A DNA stretch of 64,000 nucleotides from Actinostola sp. cb2023 (GCA_033675265.1 JAUJYZ010001422.1:248001-312000); one strand, 5' to 3'. Counted from the first letter of the stretch, positions 43,087-64,000 are shown. Numbers and translations are program-made. Notes: generated from the sequence alone by a model not told the origin.

Positions 43087-44574
43087 ATGTTTGTAGAGCT
43101 TGTCTTGTCTGTACTTGCCATAATCCTGCTCTACTTTGCATTCCTCTACAAAGGACGTCCAAAGGGCATGCCGCCAGGGCCAACACCGCTGCCCATCATA
43201 GGCAACCTGTTGGATGTCACAAGGTGGATGTCAAAGAATCAGACTCAGATTGAACTTACAAAAGCAGCACAACAGTATGGCGACATCTTCACCTTTGAAA
43301 TCCCAGGAGAAACAACCGTTGTTGTCAATTCTGTGTCTATTGCTAGAGAGATGTTGCTTACTAAGAGAGACGATTTCGCTGGAAGACCCTACAAGTTTAC
43401 TTGGGATTATCTAGCACGTGGATCTAAGGACATCGCCATTGGAGACTTTGGACCGACGCTGTTAATGCAACGCAAACTAGTCCATTCAGCCTTGAGAAAG
43501 TACAACCCGCATCTTGAAGCAACTCTGCAGCGAGAAGTCGACGAATTGTCCAAACGATTCAAGTCATATGGAGGCAAACCCATGAACATTCAGCATGACA
43601 TACATCTTACTACTATAAATGTCATCTGCGCCATCGTCTACGGGGAGCGGTACGAGATCGACGATCCAGAATTCCTGGACATAGTGGACTACAACACCAG
43701 GATGTTTCCACTTTTGGCAGTAGTGAATGTATTGAATGTCTTCCCATTTCTGATACATTTCCCGATCAAAGATTCTAAAGTGATGGAGGAAGTCCGTATA
43801 AAACGTGATCATTTGCTGGACACCAAATTTCACGAGCACCAAGCGACGTACAAAGATGGCGTCATCCGTGACCTGACCGATGCACTTATCAAAGCTTTAC
43901 AGGAAGCACAAGAAGAAAACAGTAAAGTGAAGGATATGATCACAGAGGATCACATGGTTATGACGATGGCAGATGCATTCTCGGGGGGTCTGGAAACTAC
44001 TACGACTGCTATTCATTGGTTCATCATCTACATGCTCCGTAATCCCGACATTCAAGCGAAAATCCATGCGGAGATGGATGACGTCATAAGTCGTGACGAC
44101 ATGCCACGATTAGATGACAAAGAAAGGCTACACTATCTTCAAGCTGCCATTGCCGAAACATTGCGCATGGCTAGTGTTGTACCGTTAGCTGTTCCTCATA
44201 AGGCTAGTGTGGATTCTACCCTCTCAGGATACAAGATCCCCAAGGGTACCACCCTGCTCCTAAATACATGGGCCATGCATTACGACGAGACAGCCTGGGA
44301 ACAACCACATGTATTTAACCCTACCCGTTTCCTTGACGACGACGGCAAGTTCACCCCTGGGGCAGGTAATATGAGCTATCTACCGTTTGGAGCAGGGCGT
44401 AGAGTATGTGTGGCCGAAGCGTTAGCCAAGCAAGAGCTGTTTGTCGTTCTTTCCAGATTGATGCATGAGTTCAAGTTTGAGTGCCCTCCAGGTGAATCTC
44501 TGCCAGCAATGGTTGGTGATCTTGGGCTAGTCCATGAGCCAAAGCCGTACAAAGTTTGTATCAAAGAACGTTGA
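43087..44574 (+). CDS. Cytochrome P450 (CYP2 clan), gene 3
   Basis: A single coding exon of 495 aa, closest in sequence to gene 1. It shows the membrane anchor, PPGPTPLPIIGN hinge, I-helix SGGLETTTTA, K-helix ETLR, FNPTRF and heme loop FGAGRRVCVAEALA with the thiolate Cys. As in gene 1, Ala replaces the second Gly of the heme signature. An ER-bound monooxygenase is expected; the substrate is unknown. The start is the ATG of MFVELVL, 6 bp after the acceptor TTTCATCCAACAG; an in-frame GTG further up lies in the intron. It is the best preserved of the tandem pair with the pseudogene at 45284, whose 3' flank (46516-46610) resembles that of this gene (44925-45030). Confidence 0.92.
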   Translation: MFVELVLSVLAIILLYFAFLYKGRPKGMPPGPTPLPIIGNLLDVTRWMSKNQTQIELTKAAQQYGDIFTFEIPGETTVVVNSVSIAREMLLTKRDDFAGRPYKFTWDYLARGSKDIAIGDFGPTLLMQRKLVHSALRKYNPHLEATLQREVDELSKRFKSYGGKPMNIQHDIHLTTINVICAIVYGERYEIDDPEFLDIVDYNTRMFPLLAVVNVLNVFPFLIHFPIKDSKVMEEVRIKRDHLLDTKFHEHQATYKDGVIRDLTDALIKALQEAQEENSKVKDMITEDHMVMTMADAFSGGLETTTTAIHWFIIYMLRNPDIQAKIHAEMDDVISRDDMPRLDDKERLHYLQAAIAETLRMASVVPLAVPHKASVDSTLSGYKIPKGTTLLLNTWAMHYDETAWEQPHVFNPTRFLDDDGKFTPGAGNMSYLPFGAGRRVCVAEALAKQELFVVLSRLMHEFKFECPPGESLPAMVGDLGLVHEPKPYKVCIKER

Positions 44575-45283
44575 GGGCAATGTTGCAACTGAACCGATAC
44601 TGTTCCATCTGAGCACAGTTAACAGATATTTTTTTAATTTCCTTTGTCGACTCATCAAAATATTTTTAAGAATGTTTTTACCAAGTTATTAGTATGGGTA
44701 CTGATTTTATGGTTTCGAGTGCAATTTTGGATTAATTTGACCGTGTGGTTATTTTTAACTGAAAACGAAATTACGTGAGCCTGAAGAGAGAACGCATTTT
44801 GGGCTTTTCGAAAAACACACCGCGATTCAATTACGATTTTACTGCAGTGGAAATTGCACTGTTTTTAGCCAATCAGAATCGATAATTTTTTTCATGAATA
44901 TTAAATATGTTAATTAATTAATTATTAAACTGAAGACAATTATTTTCAATCGATTTATAAATCGTTTTAATAAAACAATAACTTTGGATGTATTTTGTTT
45001 GATAAGCCTTGTGTGACATTTCATCCCATGTTTGTCGAGTAGGCTTGCCAACTAATGCATTCAACGATTGCGTATCACTCAGGCGTTGCCAGGCTAACTG
45101 TAGCTGACTAAATGCAGACAGCAAACAACTTACCCAGGCCCCCTCTCGGCCTCTAGTACCCAGGGTACGGCAAACTGCGCTAACGAAATACATTTTTATG
45201 GCATTTGTAATCACTTAAACATTTCTTTTTTGAAAATAAAATATTGCGTGCGACCTTGTTCATTAATTCTGCAGAGCAAACAG
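44575..45283. other. 3' flank of P450 gene 3
   Basis: It contains an AATAAA at 44969. The stretch 44925-45030 (ATCGTTTTAATAAAACAATA, TTGATAAGCCTTGT) recurs after the pseudogene, which supports tandem duplication of gene plus flank. The part 45195-45283 is a dispersed repeat also at 31915. Confidence 0.5.
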
Positions 45284-46117
45284 CAACTCTGCAGCGAGAA
45301 GCCGAGGAACTGCCCAAACGATTCAAATCATATGTTGGCAAACCCACGGATATACAACATGACATATTCCTAAGTAACAAGTCTAAATATTATCTGCGCC
45401 ATCATTGTATACGGTGAGCGATTCGAGATCGATGATCCAGAATTCCTGGACACAGTAGACTACATGCAACACTAAGATATTTCGATTCTTGGCACCAGTG
45501 AACCCATTACAGTGAGGACACACTATAACTGGGACCCCTTGAGCAAAACTGACCAATCAGATTACAGCTGAAAATAATCACATTCCAACAAAAGTCATAT
45601 GCGCCAATCATCATTATAACTATAACGCTGATTGGCCCAGACAACTTTGTTGGAATGTGATTATTTTCAGGTGTAATCTGATTGGTCAGTTTTGCTCAAA
45701 TGGTCCCGGTTAGTGTGTCCTCACTGTAAATGTCTTGCCATTTCTGGTACATTTCCCGGTCAAAGATTCCAATTAAAGACATAAAGGAAGTCCGTATAAA
45801 ACGTGATCATTTACTGGACACCAAATTTCACCAGCACCAAGCGACGTACCAAGATGGCGTCATCTGTGACCTAGCTTTACAGGAAGCAAAAGATGAAGAT
45901 AGTAAATATGATCTATAGCTATCTACCGTTTGGAGCAGGGCGTCGAGTATGTCCTGGCGAAGCATTAGCCAAACAAGAGCTGTTTGTCGTTATTTCCAGA
46001 CTTATGCATCAGTTCAAGTTTGAGTGCCATCCAGGTGGTTCTCTGCCAGAAATGGTTAGGGTTATGGGACTACTCCATGAGCCAAAGCCGTTCAAAGTTT
46101 GTGTCAAAGAACGTTGA
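45284..46117 (+). pseudogene. Cytochrome P450 pseudogene
   Basis: It begins abruptly in the exon at the ATLQREAEEL segment (residue 145 of gene 2), directly behind a dispersed repeat. Frameshifts and a stop follow in the GERFEIDDPEFLDT region. A 217-bp MITE interrupts it at 45510. About 440 bp covering the I- and K-helices is deleted, joining EDSK to the heme loop SYLPFGAGRRVCPGEALAKQ, and it then runs to KVCVKER and a stop. It cannot make an enzyme. AEEL and the SGGL-free flanks put it nearer gene 2 than gene 3, and its 3' flank carries a short piece of the GATGTGGTTGAG repeat. Confidence 0.88.
45510..45726. mobile_element. Tc1/mariner-type MITE in P450 pseudogene
   Basis: It starts CAGTGAGGACACACTATAAC and ends with its near complement, with arms of about 85 bp. 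TA is duplicated on both sides, and the intact paralogs show the uninterrupted site. TA target and CAGT ends are the Tc1/mariner hallmark. It has no transposase. Confidence 0.85.
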
Positions 46118-47167
46118 ATTGATGATATCCATTGAACTTAACTACCTAATACTAACTGTTTAAAAAAATGAAAAAAGAAAGTAGATGTGGATGTGGTTGA
46201 GAATTAACTATTGTCGGTATCATATTTAAATTAATTTTCGATTATAATTTTCGATCAATGTTTATAAATGTAGTTTGGTACAATGTAATTATTATTGGTT
46301 GTAAGCCATGCACTAACTCGCCTAGATTAGTTGTGATAATATTTTTCTTATTCTTGAAAGAAATTGCGTTGATTGATCGCCGGATAATGTCGACATGAGC
46401 AATTTTTCCAGGTTTGTCCAATCGGTCACATGCATGCATGGATCTTTACATCCCGGTAAAGACACTGATTAATGTTTTGTTGATCAGTTATTTATCACTG
46501 ATGAATAAATATATAAATTATTAAGCTGAAACAATTATTTTAATCGTTTTAATAACACAATTATTTTGGATATCTCTTGCTTGATAAGCCTTGTTAATTT
46601 AATATTGCATCCTTCATACAACCGATCTACATTCTGATTTGATATTATCTATTTGTGTCCAATCAGTACATGTATGAGATGGACGGACTGGACGCCGGAC
46701 CCTGTGGATCGTCCATACTCTCAACGTTCCACCAGTACTGATATGTAAATAGCATCTGTTTGTTGCAAATCCGGCATTGGACCAGATCTAGACTGGACTG
46801 GACGTAGACACATGGATCCTCAATAGCTAGTTGCGCTGTAAATTTCCATAGACTGGACTGGACACTGGATGCTATTATACATGGATCGTCTATTCTTCTG
46901 TCGCTTTTTCAGTTGTTATATTTAGCAATGAAGTGAAAATGAAATAGCTAAACTGGACATGAATCTCCAGACTGGACTCTGGACTGCGTGGCTCAGTTGT
47001 GCATGTCTGCTAATACCACATTCATTTTCTACTTTTACTGATATTCCAACCTCAATGGAAACCATTTCCACGCCACTGTGTTTCCAAATATAGCTTGATC
47101 TAGAAGCAGGATGTTCTCGGGCTAGTATAACAGATGGGGTTCCTATTCCCATTGTCTATTTTTATTG
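46118..47167. other. Intergenic between pseudogene and F-box/WD40 gene
   Basis: It holds GTAGATGTGGATGTGGTTGA at 46182-46201, a seed of the minisatellite at 39 kb; the duplicated P450 flank at 46516-46610; and scattered GGACTGGAC motifs from 46680 to 46990. No gene is seen. Confidence 0.5.
47161..47166 (-). terminator. Poly(A) signal, F-box/WD40 gene
   Basis: AATAAA on the minus strand begins two bases after the TAA stop (CAATAACAATAAAAATAG). The 3'UTR would be very short if it is used. Confidence 0.4.
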
Positions 47168-57855
<10,688 letters not shown>

Positions 57856-59108
57856 GTCGCCAAAAACCGTTCTTTCCGTGCGAGTCAACACGGTGAGTGA
57901 TCGCGAAAACAAGCCATCAAAATTAACTGGTTGCTAAACAGAGCATCGATCAGTGATCATGTTAATCCTACCAGCCATTATCGCCTCTTAATCGTTGTAG
58001 AAAGATCTGGCTTTTGAAGCGGCCCATTTTAGCTTTTGTTTTGCCTTTGAAAGGTTTCTCGATGGCAACGGAATTGGACCGTGTTTTGTTGCTACGATGT
58101 ATTGATTACAAGCGTGACAGCGTGACATCAGTCACAACCCATTTCCCCGCGTGACAATTGCTTCACATTCGGCATTGTTCGATGTGTAAATGTGCTAATC
58201 TGAGGGTAAAGACTTCAAGAAAAGAAAATGTGTTTTCTCCTACAAGATTAGACTCCAAGATCCATTTTAATGAAGTCCATTGCAGCATATTTACTTACTA
58301 ATCGAAAAAGATATAAACGACTGATTAAGTTGGGCATTTTTCTGTGGCATGCTGTTTCAAAGGAAACTGAGGAACTGAAGTTGGGCTTCCTTTTCCTTTG
58401 CATAAAGAGGAAATTTCCTGTATTCGTGTTCTCGGAACCTCGTGCAGTCTTTCCCTCGCAGCCGCAGTTCCGGTCGTCACGCAACGCTCATCATGCTAAC
58501 AGTTGCGGAAGTTGGGATTCCTGTGGTTCCTGTACTATACTAGCTGTAGAAATCGTTCACACCTGCGGAGCTCTTGGGATACCCACTCTAAGCACTACTG
58601 AACTGCTTAATATGATCGATTGCTTGGATGTGGCGTCCTTGACTTAATTACCATGGTCATTTCCTTCGCATTACGCATTTCGTGTAACATTATTTTCTAT
58701 CAGTGCCAGAGATGACGCATCTTGCTCCAGTATCTCCGGCACAGTGTGTATCCCCATTGGACATCGTAGCTGATATACACACCAGCTGACAGGTCCACAA
58801 TCAGAAATATATAGGATCTCAGTGAGAGGTCTTGCACGAATAATAACGCTCGTAGTACACATACTTTACTATTGAAAGACTCCAGTTCAAATAACAATTG
58901 AGCGAAAGGTCACTGTTTCCCGCCATTCAATGGTTATCATTACAAGTATTGTCTTGTGAGTTGAACAGTTCTTTGTCCTTCAACAACGGCGCCAATTTTA
59001 ACAAGTTTCTCACAACTGTGATGAGTTTCCTGTTTACCAAGAAATTGTTTCTGATCTCGAGAGTGACCGGCGTAGACACTTACTCTCCTGCGGTTCAAGA
59101 AACCACGA
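57856..59108. other. Intergenic between divergent genes
   Basis: The F-box/WD40 gene (minus) and the coiled-coil gene (plus) diverge from here, so both promoters should lie in it. Around 58440-58500 is a fragment with CCCTCGCAGCCGCAGTTCCG and CGTCACGCAACG, a dispersed element end. The 125-aa open frame at 58270 crosses that repeat and is not credited. Confidence 0.45.
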
Positions 59109-59116
59109 TATAAAAG
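59109..59116 (+). promoter_or_regulatory. TATA box before coiled-coil gene
   Basis: TATAAAAG lies 20 bp before the first in-frame ATG (59129) and 68 bp before the second (59177). A start of transcription about 30 bp downstream would fall between them, favouring the second ATG. Confidence 0.45.
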
Positions 59117-59176
59117 ACTGAATTTAACATGAATTACAATTATTACTTCCTTCTACTGGAGAACTACCGCAAGAAG

Positions 59177-60157
59177 ATGGAACCCAATTGGGAAATCCTC
59201 AGTATTCGGAAAGCCATTTCTGAAAGCATTTCAAACGAGACCTTTAAGGCTCGCCAGCAATATCGACACGAAATGGCGAAGAAGCGCAGGGAAGAAATAG
59301 AGAACCAGAAAATCATGAATCGAAAGATGAAAGAAATAAAAGAGAAGGAGAAAGAGATTGCCAGGAGATATCGACAGAGAAACAATTATGGACAGTTACA
59401 TGGGACATATTCGTATGGAAAAACAAAACCGAAACCCAGAGAATTGACAAATGAAAGTTCGATTACAGTGCTACTGCCAATTATCAAGAAACAAGAAAAT
59501 CCCGCTGTATCTGAATCGACAAATGTGTTGGACTATGAGGTGCATTCGATCCCTAAGAAGATGTTATCGTCAGAAAATGAAGACATTAATGCGTATAAAG
59601 TTGTAAAGAAAACACATGAACTATACCAAAAATATGGAGAAAATCCCCAAGGAAACGAAGGTATTGTTGATCGTGACCAACGCGATTTCGCCGATGGTGG
59701 CAGCGTTGGGATAGCTAAGACGTTCAACAAACGCAATTTAAAACCGCTTCAAGAAAACAATGATTGTTTAGATAACCTTAATACCAAGGTTCCCAGACAA
59801 CAAGTTACAAGAAAAACTAAAAATTCACTCGAATCACAAATGAATTATATGCAGAATTATAGAAGTGGAATCGGTCATCGTAATTACTTGATGAACTCCT
59901 CTGTTCATAATACCTACCACCATGGGCCTGCTTATGAAGATATCGTTAACTATTACAGAAATGGCGGTGGTTTATATAGGGACGATGGTTTATCGATTTT
60001 GGGGATAGCCAGAAACACGAAACAATATGAGCTACTGATAGTCGACGAAGGCCCGAGAACCGAAGAAATACGAGTCAAACAAAAGGCAATGAAAAATCCA
60101 AGAGCTTTTGATATTTTAACTATCAAAGACAACCCTCCGAATACTCCAAATCATTGA
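59177..60157 (+). CDS. Unrecognised Lys/Glu-rich coiled-coil protein, 326 aa
   Basis: A single uninterrupted frame. The start chosen is MEPNWEILSIRK, with a good ATG context (AAGATGG) and a TATA box 68 bp upstream; an ATG 16 codons earlier would lie before the expected transcript start. Residues about 25-75 (KARQQYRHEMAKKRREE, then KMKEIKEKEKEIARRYRQR) are highly charged and heptad-like, a probable coiled coil. The middle is polar, and the end contains LSILGIARNTKQYELLIVDE and PRAFDILTIKDNPP. There is no signal peptide or membrane helix. No family was recognised; a cytoskeletal or ciliary role would be only a guess from composition. Part of the frame (about 59597-59757) has been copied, inverted and nearly unchanged, to 60793-60950. 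Confidence 0.62.
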   Translation: MEPNWEILSIRKAISESISNETFKARQQYRHEMAKKRREEIENQKIMNRKMKEIKEKEKEIARRYRQRNNYGQLHGTYSYGKTKPKPRELTNESSITVLLPIIKKQENPAVSESTNVLDYEVHSIPKKMLSSENEDINAYKVVKKTHELYQKYGENPQGNEGIVDRDQRDFADGGSVGIAKTFNKRNLKPLQENNDCLDNLNTKVPRQQVTRKTKNSLESQMNYMQNYRSGIGHRNYLMNSSVHNTYHHGPAYEDIVNYYRNGGGLYRDDGLSILGIARNTKQYELLIVDEGPRTEEIRVKQKAMKNPRAFDILTIKDNPPNTPNH

Positions 60158-60651
60158 TTATATATAGAAACTACAAAAGAAACATTGAACATCCATCGTA
60201 CTATCGATGGATTTGTTTTGCTTTATTATTTTATTATATCACGACATCTCACAGCGTTTTTTTTTTGGAGAAACGTTTGATATCTTCACTCAAAAAAAAG
60301 GTAAACATGGCTTGTAAACACCTGTGTGCACGCGAATAACATCTAGTCAAACTCTGTTTATTTTACTGAACTCGCTTCTTCATTGCCAAGGCAACTGTCT
60401 CCCATGCCAGTGGTCTTAATTTCAGCAACATAATAGCAATTTCTGTAATTTTCTGATCCTAGTCTTTACTTCGTTTGAACCACAAGTAACCTATTTTAAT
60501 AGGTTAGAATTAAAATTCTCTGCAGAAATAATTAAAATAAATTCTGAGATTATTATTATTTTGTATATTTTATAAGATTCCTGTGAGCTGCCTGAAAATG
60601 GAAGTCAGTCCCATACAACGTTTTACATAACACTGACAAGATACAAATCTG
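60158..60651. other. 3' flank of coiled-coil gene
   Basis: AT-rich; AATAAA-type signals occur near 60536. No further gene is seen. Confidence 0.4.
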
Positions 60652-61030
60652 ACATCAATAAACAGCAAAATAATGCTTTATATAAACACTAGATATTTTT
60701 TTCTCAGTCAGTTTTAAACATCCAATACATGTAAACTCTAATTCATCACAGTAACTCATTAAAATGAGTTATATATGTCAGAGAAATATGTTTTCTTGAA
60801 GCGGTTTTAAATTGCGTTTGTCGAACGTCTTAGCTATCCCAACGCTGCCACCATCGGCTAAATCGCGTTGGTCACGATCAACAATACCTTCGTTTCCTTG
60901 GGGATTTTCTCCATATTTTTGGTATAGTTCATGTGTTTTCTTTACAACTTTATGTATTGGATGTTTCAAACTGAGGAAAAATCTCTAGTATTTATATAAA
61001 GCATTATTTTGCTGTTTATTGATGTACAGG
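60652..61030. mobile_element. TIR element carrying a captured gene fragment
   Basis: Inverted ends of about 75 bp (ACATCAATAAACAGCAAAAT on the left, its complement on the right) enclose a 160-bp copy of the neighbouring coiled-coil gene, reversed, with about two base differences. A further segment (60740-60790) recurs inverted at 61795-61850. The fragment reads VVKKTHELYQKYGENPQGNE in frame but lacks the rest of the gene. Confidence 0.75.
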
Positions 61031-61250
61031 ACCCATTTGTGGTCCTTAACATATACATTATGGTCATCTGCTTGCGCTGTAGACTTAATGCATGTATATT
61101 TAATAGTGTAAGCTATATCGTTGCCATGGCAAAAGAATTGACTAAAAGTAAATATAATTAATATTTCAGTAAGATGTGAATGAAGTTAAATAAGAAGTCT
61201 ATTATAAAGCATAAATAACCACATAAAGACTAGATTTTGAGAGGTTTGTA

Positions 61251-61441
<191 letters not shown>

Positions 61442-62300
61442 TCCTTTATTCAGAATAGCATGGAAAGCATTCAGAAAGTGGTTGTTCAAATGGTTTTTTT
61501 CACTGTCAACTATCTGTATTTAACGGAATCTTGTATCATGAGAAAGTGCTGAAGACTCGTGCAGATGCGGTAAAAACAGAAACAATAACGAATTTTAAAA
61601 AGATTTCAACCACGTATATACATATAATATAATGACATTTGTAAGAAATTCCGAATGTGGAATTAAGACGAATGTCTGGTGGTGTTTTTCACTGTATAGG
61701 TTTTGTTTAATGTACTATTCAGTACGAAATCTCCTCCGGCTTCCCCCTGTCCTTCCCACCTCCCCTTCCCCCTCTCCCTCCCTCTCTCGGTTAGACATAT
61801 TTCTCTGACATACATAACTCATTTTAATGAGTTACTGTGATGAATTAAAATTCGTAAGCCTAATATCGTCAGTCTCAGGGATTAGAACATAGTCAATAGT
61901 GAATCCCTGGTTACTGTCTACTGATTTCTTATAAAACTGCTGCATAGGGCACTGCTGAGTACAGTTCTTCTTCTTCAATTCATTCAATATATACGTTAAC
62001 AGTTATCCCAGTCTGGTTCTGACAAGTGAACTCAAACATGTTTACCTTAAATACAGAAAAGCTTTGGAAACAAAGCGTTAATTCCTTTTCTTTTTCTATT
62101 ATACGTAGTTCAATACATTGTGATTCAATACAATCATTTACTTAATTTGTTTTCAAAGGCATCACTGTTTTGAAATAAAGCAATTTAAGATGCTAATTTG
62201 TTAACTCCTAAACATCCACGAAATATTTTGAAGAAATTGAACTCTAAGGAAGAAGGAAGAGTTTTTGAACTGATTACAAAGCAAGAGTGTTAATTTCAAA
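61442..62300. other. Intergenic, repeat remnant at 61795
   Basis: The part 61795-61850 (CATATTTCTCTGACATACAT, AACTCATTTTAATGAGTTAC) is the inverted copy of 60740-60790. The rest is AT-rich without a recognised feature apart from a pyrimidine-rich run near 61740-61790. Confidence 0.45.
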
Positions 62301-62534
62301 ATGGGGGTAATGTTGGTGATAATGGCCGTGCTTGTTTGCATGGCATTACTAAGCATCGTCATAGTGTTCTGTCTTTTTAACTGTAACCCTGATTTTGATG
62401 TCCATGGGAGGACAATCTCGTTTGATAATATGGAAATGGAGGAGATTCAGCACAGACAGAATGCCAATCAGTCGGTAAAGATCCTTGTACACCAGCCACG
62501 GATCAACGGAATATCATCTTCATGGAAGCTTTGA
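62301..62534 (+). CDS. Possible small single-pass membrane protein, 77 aa
   Basis: A short frame with an ATG (TTCAAAATGG) and a clear hydrophobic helix at residues 4-25 (MLVIMAVLVCMALLSIVIVF) ending in CLFNCNP. It is followed by a polar tail with acidic EMEEIQHRQ. A type III/signal-anchor topology with the tail in the cytoplasm is likely if it is translated. No family was recognised. At 77 codons it could also be chance or one exon of a larger gene; the balanced composition is the main support. Confidence 0.35.
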   Translation: MGVMLVIMAVLVCMALLSIVIVFCLFNCNPDFDVHGRTISFDNMEMEEIQHRQNANQSVKILVHQPRINGISSSWKL

Positions 62535-62927
62535 TCACTTAACTGTCTGGGGTCAGTAAATTTGATGAAGAAGACATACAACGGTGTAACAGTTCACTGA
62601 GGGGCTTTCATAAAAAAAAACCCACTTCAAATGGAAGGTGTTTGTCAATAACGTTGCTGACTGAAATGGCATTGCCACAAAACTCTAATCTTTGCCAACT
62701 CACTCAGTTCAACTTGACATCGGTTGAGCCGGCTTGCTTTACTGAAGAAGCAGGCTCCTAGGCGAATCATGATCAAAGAGGTTCCGTAGTACTATGCACT
62801 GACAACTGACTGGATTGCAAATGGCTAGATGAAGATTAGTTCTACAGCAAAAGAACAATTTACTTTGTAAACATCTTCGATGTTGATGAAAATGAGAAGT
62901 ATGACCCGATCCCATTCTATTTATACT

Positions 62928-63238
62928 GGAAAAAATGCGCACTCTTCAAACCTTTGAAATTCATTGGAAATTCATTGGAAATTCATTGGAAATTCATTGG
63001 AAATTCATTGGAAATTCATTGGAAATTCATTGGGAAATTCATTGGAAATTCATTGGGAAATTCATTGGAAATTCATTGGGAAATTCATTGGAAATTCATT
63101 GGAAATTCATTGGAAATTCATTGGAAATTCATTGGAAATTCATTGGAAATTCATTGGAAATTCATTGGAAATGTCCAAAACCTACCACTAGTTTTCAAAT
63201 GAATTTCCAAATTTTTAAGAGCGTGCGTTTTTCCAGTG
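62928..63238. mobile_element. TIR element filled by ATTCATTGGAA minisatellite
   Basis: ACTGGAAAAAATGCGCACTC (left) and GAGCGTGCGTTTTTCCAGT (right) are inverted ends. Between them is a nearly perfect 11-bp array, ATTCATTGGAA, of about 19-20 units (62957-63169), with a few 12-bp GGGAA units. The frames through it (GNSLEIHWKF) are artefacts of the repeat. Confidence 0.7.
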
Positions 63239-63289
63239 TTAGCAGCTTTCCTCATCATCTGTAAATCTGCATATCCATATCATGCTCAA

Positions 63290-63630
63290 CATAATGGGAT
63301 CCCGACACTAACCAATCCAACGTCATTGCTGAAAGTTTCCGGGAGATTGAAGACAGATAAATGAGCTTAAGATAGTTGGAGAATATTCATTGCTGTGTGT
63401 GCGTGAAATCATAATGAAGAAAGTGTCACTGCAGGCAGGGATGTTACTAACAGAGACGGGATCCAATAACAACGGGATCCACTAACCAATCCAACGTCAT
63501 TGCTGAAAGTTTCCGGGAGAAACAGATAGAAGACTGATATAAATGAGCTTAAGATAGCATTGGAGAATACTGGCTGTGTAATACAAAAAGTGTCACTGCA
63601 GGCAGGCCGCAGGGCCGGGACGTTATTTTT
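63290..63630 (+). repeat. Diverged 180-bp tandem duplication
   Basis: Two units share CACTAACCAATCCAACGTCA, TTGCTGAAAGTTTCCGGGAG, ATGAGCTTAAGATAG and AGTGTCACTGCAGGCAGG, starting at about 63305 and 63478. Small indels separate them. It is non-coding. Confidence 0.75.
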
Positions 63631-64000
63631 AATAATAACAGAATGAAATTGAACATAATTATTGTTTTTTTCTTAGAAGGCCGTACCTTAGATAACTAGT
63701 TATTGAAAATAGGGTATTTCCATTAAATAGAGTTTATTGCATGTATTATATTATATTATTGTATTGTATTGAACATAAGATGATCTCGTGACGATTCTTG
63801 CAGGCCTACCACACACACTGCAATATCTACTGAATTCATATCATGGATATGCAAACTAAAAGATATCAATCGATGTCATCAGTTAAAACAGATGTTATTA
63901 TTTTTGTTTTATCACCCGATATCATTTGCACGCAGAAGACACACAGTTGGTAACTAGTCTTGCAACACGCAGAGCCGAGCTCTTATAATCAAAATGATGA
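63631..64000. other. Window end, nothing recognised
   Basis: AT-rich DNA with no convincing frame, repeat pair or RNA gene up to the window edge. Confidence 0.4.

Noticed and set aside
58270..58647. A 125-aa plus-strand protein
   Set aside because: It crosses a dispersed element end (CCCTCGCAGCCGCAG...CGTCACGCAACG) and shows no family resemblance or splice context.
62935..63264. GNSLEIHWKF repeat proteins in three frames
   Set aside because: The 11-bp unit cycles through all three frames; no coding signal remains outside the array.

Overview
The window looks like nuclear DNA of an invertebrate animal, most likely an anthozoan cnidarian (coral or sea-anemone type). The support is spliceosomal introns with GT/AG borders, AT-rich DNA packed with short inverted-repeat (MITE-like) elements, a Penelope-like retroelement, intronless CYP2-clan P450 paralogs, and an Asp-rich secreted protein built on furin-like modules. 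The phylum call is inference. No rRNA, tRNA gene, CRISPR array or operon is seen.

Layout. 1-8.7 kb: gene-free nest of foldback and TIR elements, including a composite element (3934-6570) holding two tandem 821-bp units. 8.7-14 kb: an eight-exon minus-strand gene for a secreted protein of 647 aa: signal peptide, Asp/Gly/His region, six furin-like Cys modules, Thr/Pro/Glu tail. 14-25 kb: repeats, plus one intronless unknown gene (18785-19546, minus) between two inverted copies of a 0.5-0.6 kb repeat. 25.5-27 kb: P450 gene 1 (minus). 28-34.5 kb: two very long palindromes and several transposon copies. 34.9-36.6 kb: Penelope-like element. 37.4-38.9 kb: P450 gene 2; 39-41 kb: a large GATGTGGTTGAG minisatellite. 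43-44.6 kb: P450 gene 3; 45.3-46.1 kb: a P450 pseudogene broken by a Tc1/mariner-type MITE. 47.2-57.9 kb: a minus-strand F-box/WD40 gene of about 20 coding exons whose splice phases agree, except for one unresolved exon pair at 54.46-54.87 kb. 59-60.2 kb: an unrecognised Lys/Glu-rich coiled-coil gene; a 160-bp piece of it has been copied into a nearby transposon-like element (60652-61030). 62.3 kb: a possible small single-pass membrane protein, followed by minisatellites.

How the parts relate. The three P450 genes and the pseudogene are one local expansion. Each intact gene has its whole reading frame in one exon, preceded by the same splice acceptor, so a non-coding first exon with its promoter lies upstream. 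Genes 1 and 3 still share about 400 bp of upstream DNA including a TATA-like box; gene 2 keeps a remnant 2.6 kb upstream, apparently pushed away by the Penelope element and a MITE. The F-box/WD40 protein would act as a substrate receptor of an SCF ubiquitin ligase. Exon borders were called by eye from GT/AG signals and phase agreement; no transcript data were available.
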